From NCBI GenBank assembly GCA_036267155.1, contig DATAWP010000054.1, forward strand, positions 1-64,000: a stretch of DNA of 64,000 nt, given 5' to 3'. The stretch is from PALSA-1353 sp036267155. Lineage in GTDB: Bacteria; Planctomycetota; Phycisphaerae; Tepidisphaerales; Tepidisphaeraceae. Below are positions 17,235 through 24,663 of this stretch, piece by piece. The notes beneath the pieces were generated by a model. The model did not search any database. It was given only the letters and a program-made list of their open reading frames with translations, and had not been told where the DNA came from. Numbering within the stretch: position 1 is the stretch's first letter; every line of letters begins with the position of its first letter. The translations under genes and the position numbers were made by a program.

Positions 17235-18728
17235 TCAGGCGGCGACGCTGCTCTTCTGTTCCGGCTCGGTGTCGCCGACCTCTTTCTGCAGGAACGCCGC
17301 CAGTTCCGCGATCGCTTTGTCGTCGGCCTGCGCCTTGACCTGAAGGTGCGCGATTTGCCGCTTCAAATGCGTGACCTCGCCCTGCAGACCTTGTATCTCG
17401 CGGTCCTGAGTTTCGAGCGTCTGTTTCTGCCGCAAAAGCAACGATTTGACGCCTGTAAGAACGTCCCGGCCGCCGCCGGTGGTGTTTTCCGTGGGTGTAT
17501 CCGTGTCGCGAGCCATGGTTGTCTCCTTTAGCGGCGCGATCGGCTTGATCGGCTCCGCTGGCGAATGCGTTATCGGAACCGTCGCCTTTTTCGCGGGCAT
17601 GTACGGTTCAGGAACATCGGTTCTCGTCGGGGTTGCCGACGCGGCCGTGGCCGCCTGAGGCGGTTTCGCAGGCGTCGTCGGCTTGGCGGCGGTGCGCTCT
17701 TCGGATGCCGCCAATGCTGGCTTCGATGGCTTTTCCGTTTCCGAGTTTGCTCTAAATAATTTTCCCGGCGCTTTCTCCGAATCGCCCGAAACGGCGGTTG
17801 GCGCCTTTGCTGCTGCCTCTGCTTCCGGCAAGAATGTTTTCTTGACCGGCGGCGCTTCCGATTTGGTCAACCGCGCCGCGAGATTACCCGCATCGTTCGC
17901 CGGTTCAGGCGGCGTCTCCGCGGCGGGCGCCTTTGCAACAGCCGCTTCTTCCAACGCCGGTTCTGGTTGCTTGTCCAGTTTCTCTTTCGGCTTTTCAGCC
18001 TCGACTTTGGGCTTTACCGGTTCCGGTTTGGGATTGGCCGTTTCGGCCACGGGTTCCGCGGCATCCGCCCCGGATTTTGCCGGGTCCGCTTTCCGCTTGG
18101 CGGTTTCCGCTTCCAGTTTCGCGGTTTCCTCCTCCACGCCGTTCAGCCAATCAAGGATGTCGTCCTGTTCGGCCGATTCCTCTTGCTTTGGAGACGGCTC
18201 CGCGACAGGCGCGGGTTCCTCAAATATTGTTTCAGCCGCCGGGGCCGGAACTGGCGGTACTGTTTCCTTTTCCGTTTCCAACGGGCTTACCCTCCTATCG
18301 ATTGGAGACTGATCGCTCAGCGGTTCGACCGAACCCTCGGCGGGCACATGCGGCAAATCTTTCGTGAGCACTTCGTCAAAAGTCGCGCCGATGACATACT
18401 GCGTCCCCCCGGTGCCGCCCTGCTCGCAGCGCACGGATGTGCACTGGATCTTTACGGGTCGATCGTCCGTACCTTTAAATTCAATGGTGAACAGCGTCCC
18501 CTGCTTCAGCGCCTCTTCGTGCAGAATGCTGACTCCCGCCACGGAGATGTCCCGCACCATCACGACGCTGGCCGGTCCTTCCACGCCCTTGCGTGTCGGC
18601 AGAATCGTCGCACGGAAGCCAAACGGCATACGCCGATGGCTTCGCCGCTCGAAATCAGCCTCATCCACCGGAGGTGGAAGCTCGCTGCTTCCCGTAATTT
18701 CTTCGTATACCGCTAAAGGCAGTTCCAC
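17235..18728 (-). CDS. PilZ-domain protein with long disordered linker and C-terminal coiled coil
   Basis: A 497-residue protein starting at a GTG with a good ribosome site (AAGGAG). Residues 25-120 form a PilZ domain with both c-di-GMP motifs: the Arg cluster in FERRSHRRMPFG and DISVAGVSI. Residues 125-420 are low-complexity, rich in Ala, Pro, Lys and Glu, with repeated phrases such as AETAKRKADPAK and AETANPKPEPVK. The last 75 residues are a predicted coiled coil (QKQTLETQDREIQGLQGEV onward). It probably turns c-di-GMP levels into a structural or scaffolding response. No membrane segment is seen. The partner is unknown and no operon neighbour is close. Confidence 0.85.
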   Translation of the reverse strand: MELPLAVYEEITGSSELPPPVDEADFERRSHRRMPFGFRATILPTRKGVEGPASVVMVRDISVAGVSILHEEALKQGTLFTIEFKGTDDRPVKIQCTSVRCEQGGTGGTQYVIGATFDEVLTKDLPHVPAEGSVEPLSDQSPIDRRVSPLETEKETVPPVPAPAAETIFEEPAPVAEPSPKQEESAEQDDILDWLNGVEEETAKLEAETAKRKADPAKSGADAAEPVAETANPKPEPVKPKVEAEKPKEKLDKQPEPALEEAAVAKAPAAETPPEPANDAGNLAARLTKSEAPPVKKTFLPEAEAAAKAPTAVSGDSEKAPGKLFRANSETEKPSKPALAASEERTAAKPTTPAKPPQAATAASATPTRTDVPEPYMPAKKATVPITHSPAEPIKPIAPLKETTMARDTDTPTENTTGGGRDVLTGVKSLLLRQKQTLETQDREIQGLQGEVTHLKRQIAHLQVKAQADDKAIAELAAFLQKEVGDTEPEQKSSVAA

Positions 18729-18894
18729 GGCCTAGCTCCTTCACTAACGTCGGTCAATCCTCATATCTGATACATCGCCCTTAAATCCAAACGGCCCGCA
18801 TGTTTCGGGCGGGTTTGTCGGTTGCGCGGAGCGGCGGATTTGTGGAATATGCCGATTGTACCGTTTGGGATGCCGGTGCGGGGAGGGGTTTACC

Positions 18895-18927
18895 GAAAAC
18901 CCACACGATGGCCATCGTGTGGCTTTA
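18895..18927. repeat. Palindromic hairpin at the transposase stop codon (REP-like copy 1)
   Basis: A perfect 22-base palindrome (18901-18922, CCACACGATGGCCATCGTGT then GG) lies two bases beyond the transposase stop codon. Together with its flanks (GAAAAC before, CTTTAG after) it matches the pattern GAARNCC-stem-GATRGCYATC-stem-GGCTTT shared with copies at 19545 and 54229. It may act as a REP element recognised by the transposase and as a transcription stop. Confidence 0.7.
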
Positions 18928-19485
18928 GGAGCGAGGCGCCTTCTTCCTATCAAATCGCCACACTGCGGCCCTCTTCTGTTCATGCCCCGCGATGTAATGG
19001 AAGGTATTCACCTGATGCTCGCGATCCCCAATTGGATGTGCCCACGACCGCCGAGCCCACAATCCGCCCTCCTCGACCCTCAGCCCCATCTGCCGTAGCG
19101 AATGCGATGTATGTTTCTTCGCCCTCCCGAGCCAAGACCTTGGCTTGTGATCCCTGCACCGCCCCAAGACGTGCAAATGCTTCCCATCAACGGACGCGAC
19201 CAACACCTCGATCCTATCGGCCCGCAGTTTCTCCACCACGGCCTCGACGACGATCGCCCGCAAATCCTGGGCAATTGAAACCGCATCTCGCTTCATCAGC
19301 GAAATCGAATGCCGATATAGGCCATCATATTTCCCCTTCGGCGTCGGATTTTTATAGTCCCCCTCGACGTGCTGGCGATGATGAACCGCTCGCCACCCGC
19401 GCGGATCGCCGCGGAGCCAGGAGCCGTAGACATGAGCGATGAGATGAAACCAATCGTTCCAGGGTTTTTTCGCCGGCGGATTCAC
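18925..19485 (-). CDS. REP-associated tyrosine (IS200-like, Y1) transposase
   Basis: A 186-residue protein with the HUH-endonuclease fold expected of Y1/RAYT transposases. The HUH motif is in VASVDGKHLHVLGRCRD, and the probable catalytic Tyr is in NTFHYIAGHEQK near the end. The start WFHLIAHVYGSWLRGDPRGW and LRAIVVEAVVEKLRADRIEV fit this family as found in planctomycetes. The GTG at 19485 is used as start. There is only one gene, without inverted-repeat ends or a TnpB partner, so it is a domesticated or solo REP-type enzyme rather than a full insertion sequence. Similar hairpins sit directly on both sides, as expected for RAYTs. Confidence 0.8.
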   Translation of the reverse strand: MNPPAKKPWNDWFHLIAHVYGSWLRGDPRGWRAVHHRQHVEGDYKNPTPKGKYDGLYRHSISLMKRDAVSIAQDLRAIVVEAVVEKLRADRIEVLVASVDGKHLHVLGRCRDHKPRSWLGRAKKHTSHSLRQMGLRVEEGGLWARRSWAHPIGDREHQVNTFHYIAGHEQKRAAVWRFDRKKAPRS

Positions 19486-19544
19486 CCCAGAAATTTCGCG
19501 CCTTCCGCAAATGGTGTCAAGAAAAGCGAATGTTCAAAACACCC

Positions 19545-19575
19545 CCCGAAAGCCGCGGGATAGCCATCCCGCAGG
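19545..19575. repeat. Hairpin upstream of the transposase (REP-like copy 2)
   Basis: A 7-bp stem (GCGGGAT at 19555-19561, ATCCCGC at 19566-19572) has the loop AGCC. The context CGAAAGCC-stem-GATAGCCATC-stem-GCAGGATT is nearly the same as at 54229 and shares the core with the palindrome at 18901. It lies 60-90 bases upstream of the transposase start, in the same plus-strand orientation as the other copies. Confidence 0.68.
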
Positions 19576-19596
19576 ATTCGAATCACCCGAAACCTT

Positions 19597-19863
19597 TCAT
19601 GCCGCGGTCAACGGAATTAAATCCGTTGTTGACAACATTGGCTGATGAATCGCCGCAAGCATTCGGTTTAGCTCAGCCAAATCCACCGGGCCGACGCGGG
19701 TAAATTCGATTCCGATCGCGCGTCCGTCAGGCGTTAAATCGATCAACCATTCTCCGTGACGTTCGGTCCGTCCCGCTCTATCGCCGGGGCGGCGGTCTAA
19801 ATATAAGTATGCCGCGAAGGGCTTTCCCTGCCGGTACGTGATTTCAAGATATGGCTTGGCCAT
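19597..19863 (-). CDS. DUF2283-like small protein, probable antitoxin partner
   Basis: An 88-residue protein. The pattern ITYRQGKPFAAYLYLDRRPG, then WLIDLTPDGRAIGIEF, then a Leu-rich tail matches small DUF2283 proteins (Y...D..Y......G...D.D..G...GIE). Many of these are encoded next to DUF4258 proteins and are thought to be antitoxins. Here the DUF4258-like gene is immediately upstream, with a 3-base gap. No DNA-binding domain is evident. Function is inferred from the pairing. Confidence 0.65.
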   Translation of the reverse strand: MAKPYLEITYRQGKPFAAYLYLDRRPGDRAGRTERHGEWLIDLTPDGRAIGIEFTRVGPVDLAELNRMLAAIHQPMLSTTDLIPLTAA

Positions 19864-19866
19864 GCG

Positions 19867-20136
19867 TCACCCAATTGCGTACGCCGTCACCACGATCACC
19901 AACTGCGCGGCGGTGTCCGGCTCGACGATAATCTCCCAAGCTCTGCCCGAGTGAGTCGTCTCGACAGCCCAGCGTCCAACCTGCGAATCCGGCCGAAAAC
20001 TTGTTGCTCGCTCCAACATCTCGCGCAGCTCGGTCTCATTGAACGATCTGTCCTGCATTCGCTTGAGCAAGTGAGGATTGGAACAATCCAATTCCCACCG
20101 CCACCAATTCGGCCAGTTCGCCTGCGATGCTACCAC
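19867..20136 (-). CDS. DUF4258-like small protein, probable toxin of a type II pair
   Basis: An 89-residue protein from the GTG at 20136. Key stretches are NPHLLKRMQDRSFNETELRE, a strand with RWAVETTHSGRAWEIIVEPD, and LVIVVTAYAIG at the end. The H/R-R motif in the first helix and the V-V-T end are typical of DUF4258, a RelE-like mRNA-interferase-type fold. The frame can be read back to 20193, but that start lies in the groEL terminator, so the GTG at 20136 is preferred. Transcription is with the DUF2283 gene. Toxin activity has not been shown for this group in general. Confidence 0.6.
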   Translation of the reverse strand: MVASQANWPNWWRWELDCSNPHLLKRMQDRSFNETELREMLERATSFRPDSQVGRWAVETTHSGRAWEIIVEPDTAAQLVIVVTAYAIG

Positions 20137-20156
20137 GGATGCACATTCCGTAAAGC

Positions 20157-20188
20157 AAAAAAGGCCGGCCGGGATTAACCGGCCGGCC
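20157..20188 (-). terminator. Intrinsic terminator of groES-groEL
   Basis: On the minus strand a perfect 10-bp G+C stem (20179-20188 with 20163-20172) with the loop TTAATC is followed by six T residues. It lies 17 bases after the groEL stop codon. Confidence 0.94.
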
Positions 20189-20205
20189 GTCACGTTAGAT
20201 ATGGC

Positions 20206-21849
20206 TTAATACATCCCGCCCATTCCGCCGCCGGGGGCGCCGGCTGGTTCGGGCTTATCTTCCTTGATCTCGCTCACAATCGCATCCGTCGTCAGCAGCA
20301 AGCTGGCGATGCTCGCGGCGTTTTGCAATGCCGTGCGCTCTACCTTCGTCGGAACGATCACGCCCATCTTCATCAGGTCGCCGTATTCGTGGGTCAGGGC
20401 GTTGTAGCCGAAGTTGGTTTCGTGGCCTTCCTTCACCTTTTGGGCGACGACCGATCCGTCTACGCCGGCGTTTTCGGCGATCTGTTTGATGGGGGCTTCG
20501 ATGGCGCGGCGGACGATCTCGATGCCGAGCCGCTGATCTTCACTGGCGGCTTTCTTGCGCAGGCCATCGAGAACTTTTGCGGCGGCTCGAATCACGCTGA
20601 CGCCGCCGCCGGGCAAAATGCCCTCTTCCACCGCGGCTCGGCAGGCGTGCAGGGCGTCTTCAACCCTCGCCTTTTTCTCTTTCATGGCGACTTCCGTGGC
20701 GGCGCCGACTTGGATTTGCGCGACGCCGCCGGCTAGTTTGGCCAGGCGTTCCTGGAGCTTCTCGCGGTCGTAGTCGCTCGTGTTATTTTCGATCTCGGTC
20801 TTGAGGGCTGCGATCCGGCCCTTGATGGCCTTCTCGTCGCCGGCGCCTTCGATGATCGTCGTGTTGTCCTTGTCGATGCGAATCTTCTTGGCGCGGCCGA
20901 GTTGGGACAATTCCACGTTTTCGAGCTTGATGCCGAGTTCCTCGAAGATGGCGGTGCCGCCGGTGATGATGGCGACGTCTTCGAGCATGGCCTTCCGGCG
21001 ATCGCCGAAGCCGGGGGCTTTGACTGCCGCGACCTTCAGCGTGCCGCGAAGCTTGTTGACGACCAGCGTGGCCAGGGCTTCGCCTTCGATGTCCTCGGCG
21101 ATGATGAGCATGGGCTTGCCTTGCTCGGCAGCCTTGGACAGGATCGGGACCATGTCGCGGGCAGAGGAAATCTTTTTCTCGTGGATCAGGATGTAGGCGT
21201 CCTCAAGAACGGCTTCCTGCGTGTGGGTGTCGGTGATGAAATGCGGGGAGAGAAAACCTTTGTCGAACTGCATGCCTTCGACGAGTTCGACCGTGGTATC
21301 CAGGGCCTTGCCCTCTTCGACGGTGATGACTCCGTCCTTGCCGACTTTGTCCATCGCTTCGGCGATCATCTTGCCGATCTGCTCGTCCTGATTGGCGCTG
21401 GAGGTGCCGACCTGGGCGACTTCCTTGCTGCTTTCGATTTTCTTGGACATTTTTTGCAGCTCGGCGACGATGGCTTCGACGGCCATGTTGATGCCGCGCT
21501 GAATCTGCGTGGCATTGGCGCCGGAGCCGACGTTTTTCATGCCTTCGGCGAAAATGGCCTCGGCGTAGACGGTAGCGGTGGTGGTTCCGTCGCCGGCGAC
21601 GCTGGAAGTCTTGGAGGCGACTTCCTTCACCATTTGCGCGCCCATGTTTTCGTAGGAATCTTCCAGTTCGATTTCCTTGGCGACGGTGACGCCGTCCTTG
21701 GTGACGGTGGGTGAGCCGAAGGATTTTTCGAGCACGACGTTTCGGCCGGAGGGGCCGAGCGTGACCTTCACAGCTCGGGCGAGCTTGCGGACGCCGCGGA
21801 GAATGCTCTCGCGGGCTTCCTGATCAAATGCGATGCGTTTAGCGGACAT
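20206..21849 (-). CDS. groEL: Chaperonin GroEL (Cpn60)
   Basis: A 547-residue 60-kDa chaperonin that folds proteins inside a double ring capped by GroES. It has all the family marks: VTLGPSGRNVVLEKSFGSPT, the ATP motif AGDGTTTATVYAEAI, VEEGKALDTTVELVEGMQFD, GFGDRRKAMLEDVAIITGG, EEGILPGGGVS and the C-terminal GGGMGGMY tail. A ribosome site (GAGGAG) precedes the ATG. It follows groES after 68 bases, in which a hairpin occurs. Planctomycetes often carry several groEL copies; this one is linked to groES and looks complete. Confidence 0.98.
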   Translation of the reverse strand: MSAKRIAFDQEARESILRGVRKLARAVKVTLGPSGRNVVLEKSFGSPTVTKDGVTVAKEIELEDSYENMGAQMVKEVASKTSSVAGDGTTTATVYAEAIFAEGMKNVGSGANATQIQRGINMAVEAIVAELQKMSKKIESSKEVAQVGTSSANQDEQIGKMIAEAMDKVGKDGVITVEEGKALDTTVELVEGMQFDKGFLSPHFITDTHTQEAVLEDAYILIHEKKISSARDMVPILSKAAEQGKPMLIIAEDIEGEALATLVVNKLRGTLKVAAVKAPGFGDRRKAMLEDVAIITGGTAIFEELGIKLENVELSQLGRAKKIRIDKDNTTIIEGAGDEKAIKGRIAALKTEIENNTSDYDREKLQERLAKLAGGVAQIQVGAATEVAMKEKKARVEDALHACRAAVEEGILPGGGVSVIRAAAKVLDGLRKKAASEDQRLGIEIVRRAIEAPIKQIAENAGVDGSVVAQKVKEGHETNFGYNALTHEYGDLMKMGVIVPTKVERTALQNAASIASLLLTTDAIVSEIKEDKPEPAGAPGGGMGGMY

Positions 21850-21883
21850 TTTTTGCTCCTCGGATGGTTCGGGAATGGAAAGA

Positions 21884-21905
21884 CCCGGCCGGAGGCCGGG
21901 GCTAA
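21884..21905. repeat. Hairpin between groES and groEL with a GGCTAA tail
   Basis: CCCGGCC (21884-21890) and GGCCGGG (21894-21900) form a 7-bp stem followed by GCTAATGG. It sits in the groES-groEL spacer. The tail resembles hairpins at 37316 and 60774. It could be a dispersed repeat or could set the groES to groEL ratio. Confidence 0.5.
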
Positions 21906-21917
21906 TGGGATATTGGT

Positions 21918-22208
21918 TTATTCGACAACGGCCAGGACGTCATCGACGGACATAATCATCAGTTCCTCGCCGTCGAGCTTGATTTCGGTGCCGGCGTAGG
22001 AAGCGAAGATCACTTCGTCGCCTTTTTTGATCTCGACGGGAGCGCGCTCGCCGGTGTCGAGGCGTTTGCCCTCGCCGACCGAAAGAACCTTCCCTCGACG
22101 GGGCTTTTCCTTGGCCGAGTCGGGCAACACGATCCCGGACTTGGTTTTGGTTTCCGCCTCGACGCGCTTGACGAGAATCTTGTCACCGAGAGGACGCAGC
22201 TTGGGCAT
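21918..22208 (-). CDS. groES: Co-chaperonin GroES
   Basis: A 96-residue GroES cap protein. Marks are LRPLGDKILVKRVEAE at the start, the mobile loop near KTKSGIVLPDSAKEKPRRG, GKVLSVGEG, VIFASYAGTEIKLDGEE and the end VDDVLAVVE. A strong ribosome site (AAGGAG) precedes the ATG. It is the first gene of the groES-groEL operon. No CIRCE element (the HrcA operator) was seen upstream, so control by another route such as a heat-shock sigma factor is possible. Confidence 0.97.
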   Translation of the reverse strand: MPKLRPLGDKILVKRVEAETKTKSGIVLPDSAKEKPRRGKVLSVGEGKRLDTGERAPVEIKKGDEVIFASYAGTEIKLDGEELMIMSVDDVLAVVE

Positions 22209-22269
22209 ATCGGACTCCTTAAAAAAGTTTGTTTAACTCACGAAAAAAATTCGGATCTCAATTTCGTTT

Positions 22270-22683
22270 TTATCCTTCGTCGGGCCAGCGATTTTCATGG
22301 TATCGCCGCAGCACGCGGGCCAGAGCGTCGAGCAGCACGTTGAAATCCACGGGCTTGCTCAGGACGCTGAACACCTGCATGCCGAGGGCTTCATGCAGCA
22401 GGTGATTGGTCAGATGGTTGGTCAGCAGGATTGCCGGCGTCACCTTGTGCAATTCCCGCAGCAAGCGAATCACCTGCAAGCCACCCAACTGCGGCATCTG
22501 TGCATCCAGCACGGCGACGTGCACGGGGATGGTCTGAATCAGATCCAGCGCCTCCCGGCCGTTGTGGGCCGAAACCGTTTGCACACCCTGCGGCTGCAAA
22601 AGCCCGCGGATCGTCTTGTGCCATTCCTCCTGCTCGTTGGCCAAAAGCACCGTGAACCGATTTGTAGGGTTAGCATGTACCAT
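22270..22683 (-). CDS. Stand-alone response regulator receiver
   Basis: A 137-residue single-domain receiver protein from the ATG at 22683. The phospho-acceptor Asp is in HVAVLDAQMPQLGG, the conserved Thr in PAILLTNH, and the Lys in VLSKPVDFNVLLDAL. The acidic pair near the N-terminus is in LLANEQEEWHK. There is no output domain, so it acts through protein contact like CheY or Spo0F. No kinase gene is nearby. An AT-rich stretch at about 22740-22800 probably holds its promoter. Confidence 0.87.
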   Translation of the reverse strand: MVHANPTNRFTVLLANEQEEWHKTIRGLLQPQGVQTVSAHNGREALDLIQTIPVHVAVLDAQMPQLGGLQVIRLLRELHKVTPAILLTNHLTNHLLHEALGMQVFSVLSKPVDFNVLLDALARVLRRYHENRWPDEG

Positions 22684-22909
22684 GTGCGCTGCCCTCGGTT
22701 CCCGCTGAAGGGCCTTAAACAATCTCCGTGCCGAAATCAGCACGATCAATAATGGATAATATTGACATCATAAATTATTAACTGAAATGCTCTTACGCGC
22801 ACGTCAATCCTTGTAAATCCGGTGTGGTTTCTCGTAGAAAAGCGGGTGAATCCTGCCAAAGGAAGTTTGGCAATGCGTTCAACTGCCACGATGGCAGGGG
22901 TGCTTGGGA

Positions 22910-24523
22910 TCAGCAGCGTCGTCGGCGGCGCGTGAGGATTCCGAGTCCAACGATGCCGACGAAGCCCACGGAGGCCGGTTCCGGAACCGAGGAGAGGGAG
23001 ATGCCGTTGGCCGCGGCAAAAGCATCGAGGGCGGCCCAGTCGCCCGCGGACAGAGCGACGCTCGCGCCGCTGGCGCTCTTTCCGAAGTTGTCCGCGAAAA
23101 GGCCGAAGTCGACGCTGCTGACGACGCCGTCGTAGGCAAAATCCCCCACCTGCCAGCCGCCGGAAACCTTTTTGCCGAAGTTGGACGCAAGGACGCTGAA
23201 ATCGAGGGAGTTGACGGCTCCGTCGAGGTTGGTGTCACCATACAGGGTGTAGGCGATTTCGATCTGGCCGCTGGAAAGGCCCGACGCGCCGGCGACGTTC
23301 CCGCTGGCATAGCCGACGCCATACAGTCCGGACCCCGACGCAGCGGTCGAGCTGATAATGCCCGTTCCGTTCCAATGCCCGCCGTTGTAACCGCTGGCAA
23401 GATATCCCAGGATCGTGGTCTGGATGGAGGAGTCTGTGTTGCTGAGGATCAAACGGTTATTGGTGATGTCCAGCGTGCTGCCTGAGTCGATCGTCAGTGA
23501 ATCAATCTGGCTTACGCCGCTGTTGGGGGCAATTTGGAGCGTGGCCGGGCTGGTGGGCAAGTTGGGACCACCAATCGTCAGCAGCGCTCCGCCGGTAATC
23601 GCGCCGGTGGTCATGTTGGCGTAAATCGAAAGATTGCCGTCGTTATTGATGGGGTCCGATGCGGCGCTGCCGGGGAGGATCGAACCGTCCACCACGCCGA
23701 TCAGGTTCATCTTCGACGAAATTCGCGTAGCGAAGGAACTTTCGGGGGTGTGAGTCTTGATCTGGGCGAGCTGGCCCGCGCTTTTATAGTAATAGCCGTA
23801 CTCGTCGTACAGGGAGGCGGACACTGGATTTCCGCTGGAATCCAGAACGGTATTCACGAGGCTGTTGACTCCCGCGAGTTGGTAGACGCCGTTGTTGTCC
23901 ACGAAAACCCCGCCGCCGCTGTCGTAGTTGGCTATGATTCCTTCATTGACATCGACGAGATCGTTGTCGAAATCAAACTGAAGGAAATCACCACCGAAGG
24001 CGCCCGACTGGCCGAGTTGCCCATCGGTGTCGATGGCCGCGACGGCGTTCGTTCCCCAGGAGAACGGACCGCTGCCAGTAGTACTCCAGTCCCAGCCGCC
24101 GGTGATGGCGGCGCCGCGCGCCACGCTTCGGCCCACAACGATCAGCGGCGAATTGACTTCGCTGGAGCCTGTGTACAACGGCGCATACGTCGAAAACGAC
24201 CCGGTGGCGTTGGGTGCGATTTCCCAGAGCGCCAAGTCGTCGAGTGAGGCGGCCATCTGAACGTTGTAGGTGGCGCCGCCGAAAGTGAAGGTGCTGGTCG
24301 TGCCGCTCCCAATATGGGTCGCCGAGACCAGTACGTTTGAAGAGATCGTCGTGCCGGTGAACGAACCGAGATCGCCTTCGTAATTCCCAACGCCGTCCGG
24401 GGGAGGGGTGTAATTATTACCGGTGCCGCCAATGGTAATGACCGCCGATGCGTACGGCGAGAGCGAGCCGATGGTTGCACAGACGGCCAACCATCGCAGT
24501 TGAACCTTCTCTTGGAGTCGCAT
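22910..24523 (-). CDS. PEP-CTERM exoprotein with trypsin-like and dockerin-like domains
   Basis: A 537-residue secreted protein with four parts. A signal peptide ends near SPYASA. Residues 30-270 resemble a divergent trypsin-fold protease, with His in VLVSATHIG, Asp in SLDDLALWEI and Ser in ANYDSGGGVFVD at the expected order and spacing. Residues 280-430 are Gly/Ser-rich beta material. Residues 430-485 hold two EF-hand-like dockerin type I repeats (YGDTNLDGAVNSLDFSVLAS and DFAYDGVVSSVDFGLFADNF). The tail VPEPASVGFVGIVGLGILT followed by RRRRRC is PEP-CTERM. It may be a surface protease or a pseudo-protease. The promoter may be TTGTCG-16-TATGCT upstream (24535-24562). Confidence 0.83.
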   Translation of the reverse strand: MRLQEKVQLRWLAVCATIGSLSPYASAVITIGGTGNNYTPPPDGVGNYEGDLGSFTGTTISSNVLVSATHIGSGTTSTFTFGGATYNVQMAASLDDLALWEIAPNATGSFSTYAPLYTGSSEVNSPLIVVGRSVARGAAITGGWDWSTTGSGPFSWGTNAVAAIDTDGQLGQSGAFGGDFLQFDFDNDLVDVNEGIIANYDSGGGVFVDNNGVYQLAGVNSLVNTVLDSSGNPVSASLYDEYGYYYKSAGQLAQIKTHTPESSFATRISSKMNLIGVVDGSILPGSAASDPINNDGNLSIYANMTTGAITGGALLTIGGPNLPTSPATLQIAPNSGVSQIDSLTIDSGSTLDITNNRLILSNTDSSIQTTILGYLASGYNGGHWNGTGIISSTAASGSGLYGVGYASGNVAGASGLSSGQIEIAYTLYGDTNLDGAVNSLDFSVLASNFGKKVSGGWQVGDFAYDGVVSSVDFGLFADNFGKSASGASVALSAGDWAALDAFAAANGISLSSVPEPASVGFVGIVGLGILTRRRRRC

Positions 24524-24663
24524 TGCTTAGCTACAGCATAGCACACCCACAGAAGGCGACAAAAACTAATATTTGCATTTTTTGCAAAAAACTCGAGGAA
24601 ATGGGGAAAATAGGGGACGAATATTTTTACCAGATTAACAAGAAGGCGATATCGGCAACGCTT

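Noticed and set aside
18728..19600. Complete insertion sequence around the transposase
   Set aside because: No terminal inverted repeats, target duplication or accessory gene was found. A solo REP-type transposase fits better.
20902..21714. Plus-strand 270-codon frame rich in Gly, Asp and Phe opposite groEL
   Set aside because: Antisense to groEL; its composition mirrors GroEL codons.
22209..22269. CIRCE operator upstream of groES
   Set aside because: The TTAGCACTC-N9-GAGTGCTAA pattern is not present.
22880..22894. Hairpin CTGCCA/TGGCAG as another transposase-linked repeat
   Set aside because: It shares only GATGGC with the consensus and lacks the flanks. It is perhaps a weak terminator after the dockerin PEP-CTERM gene.
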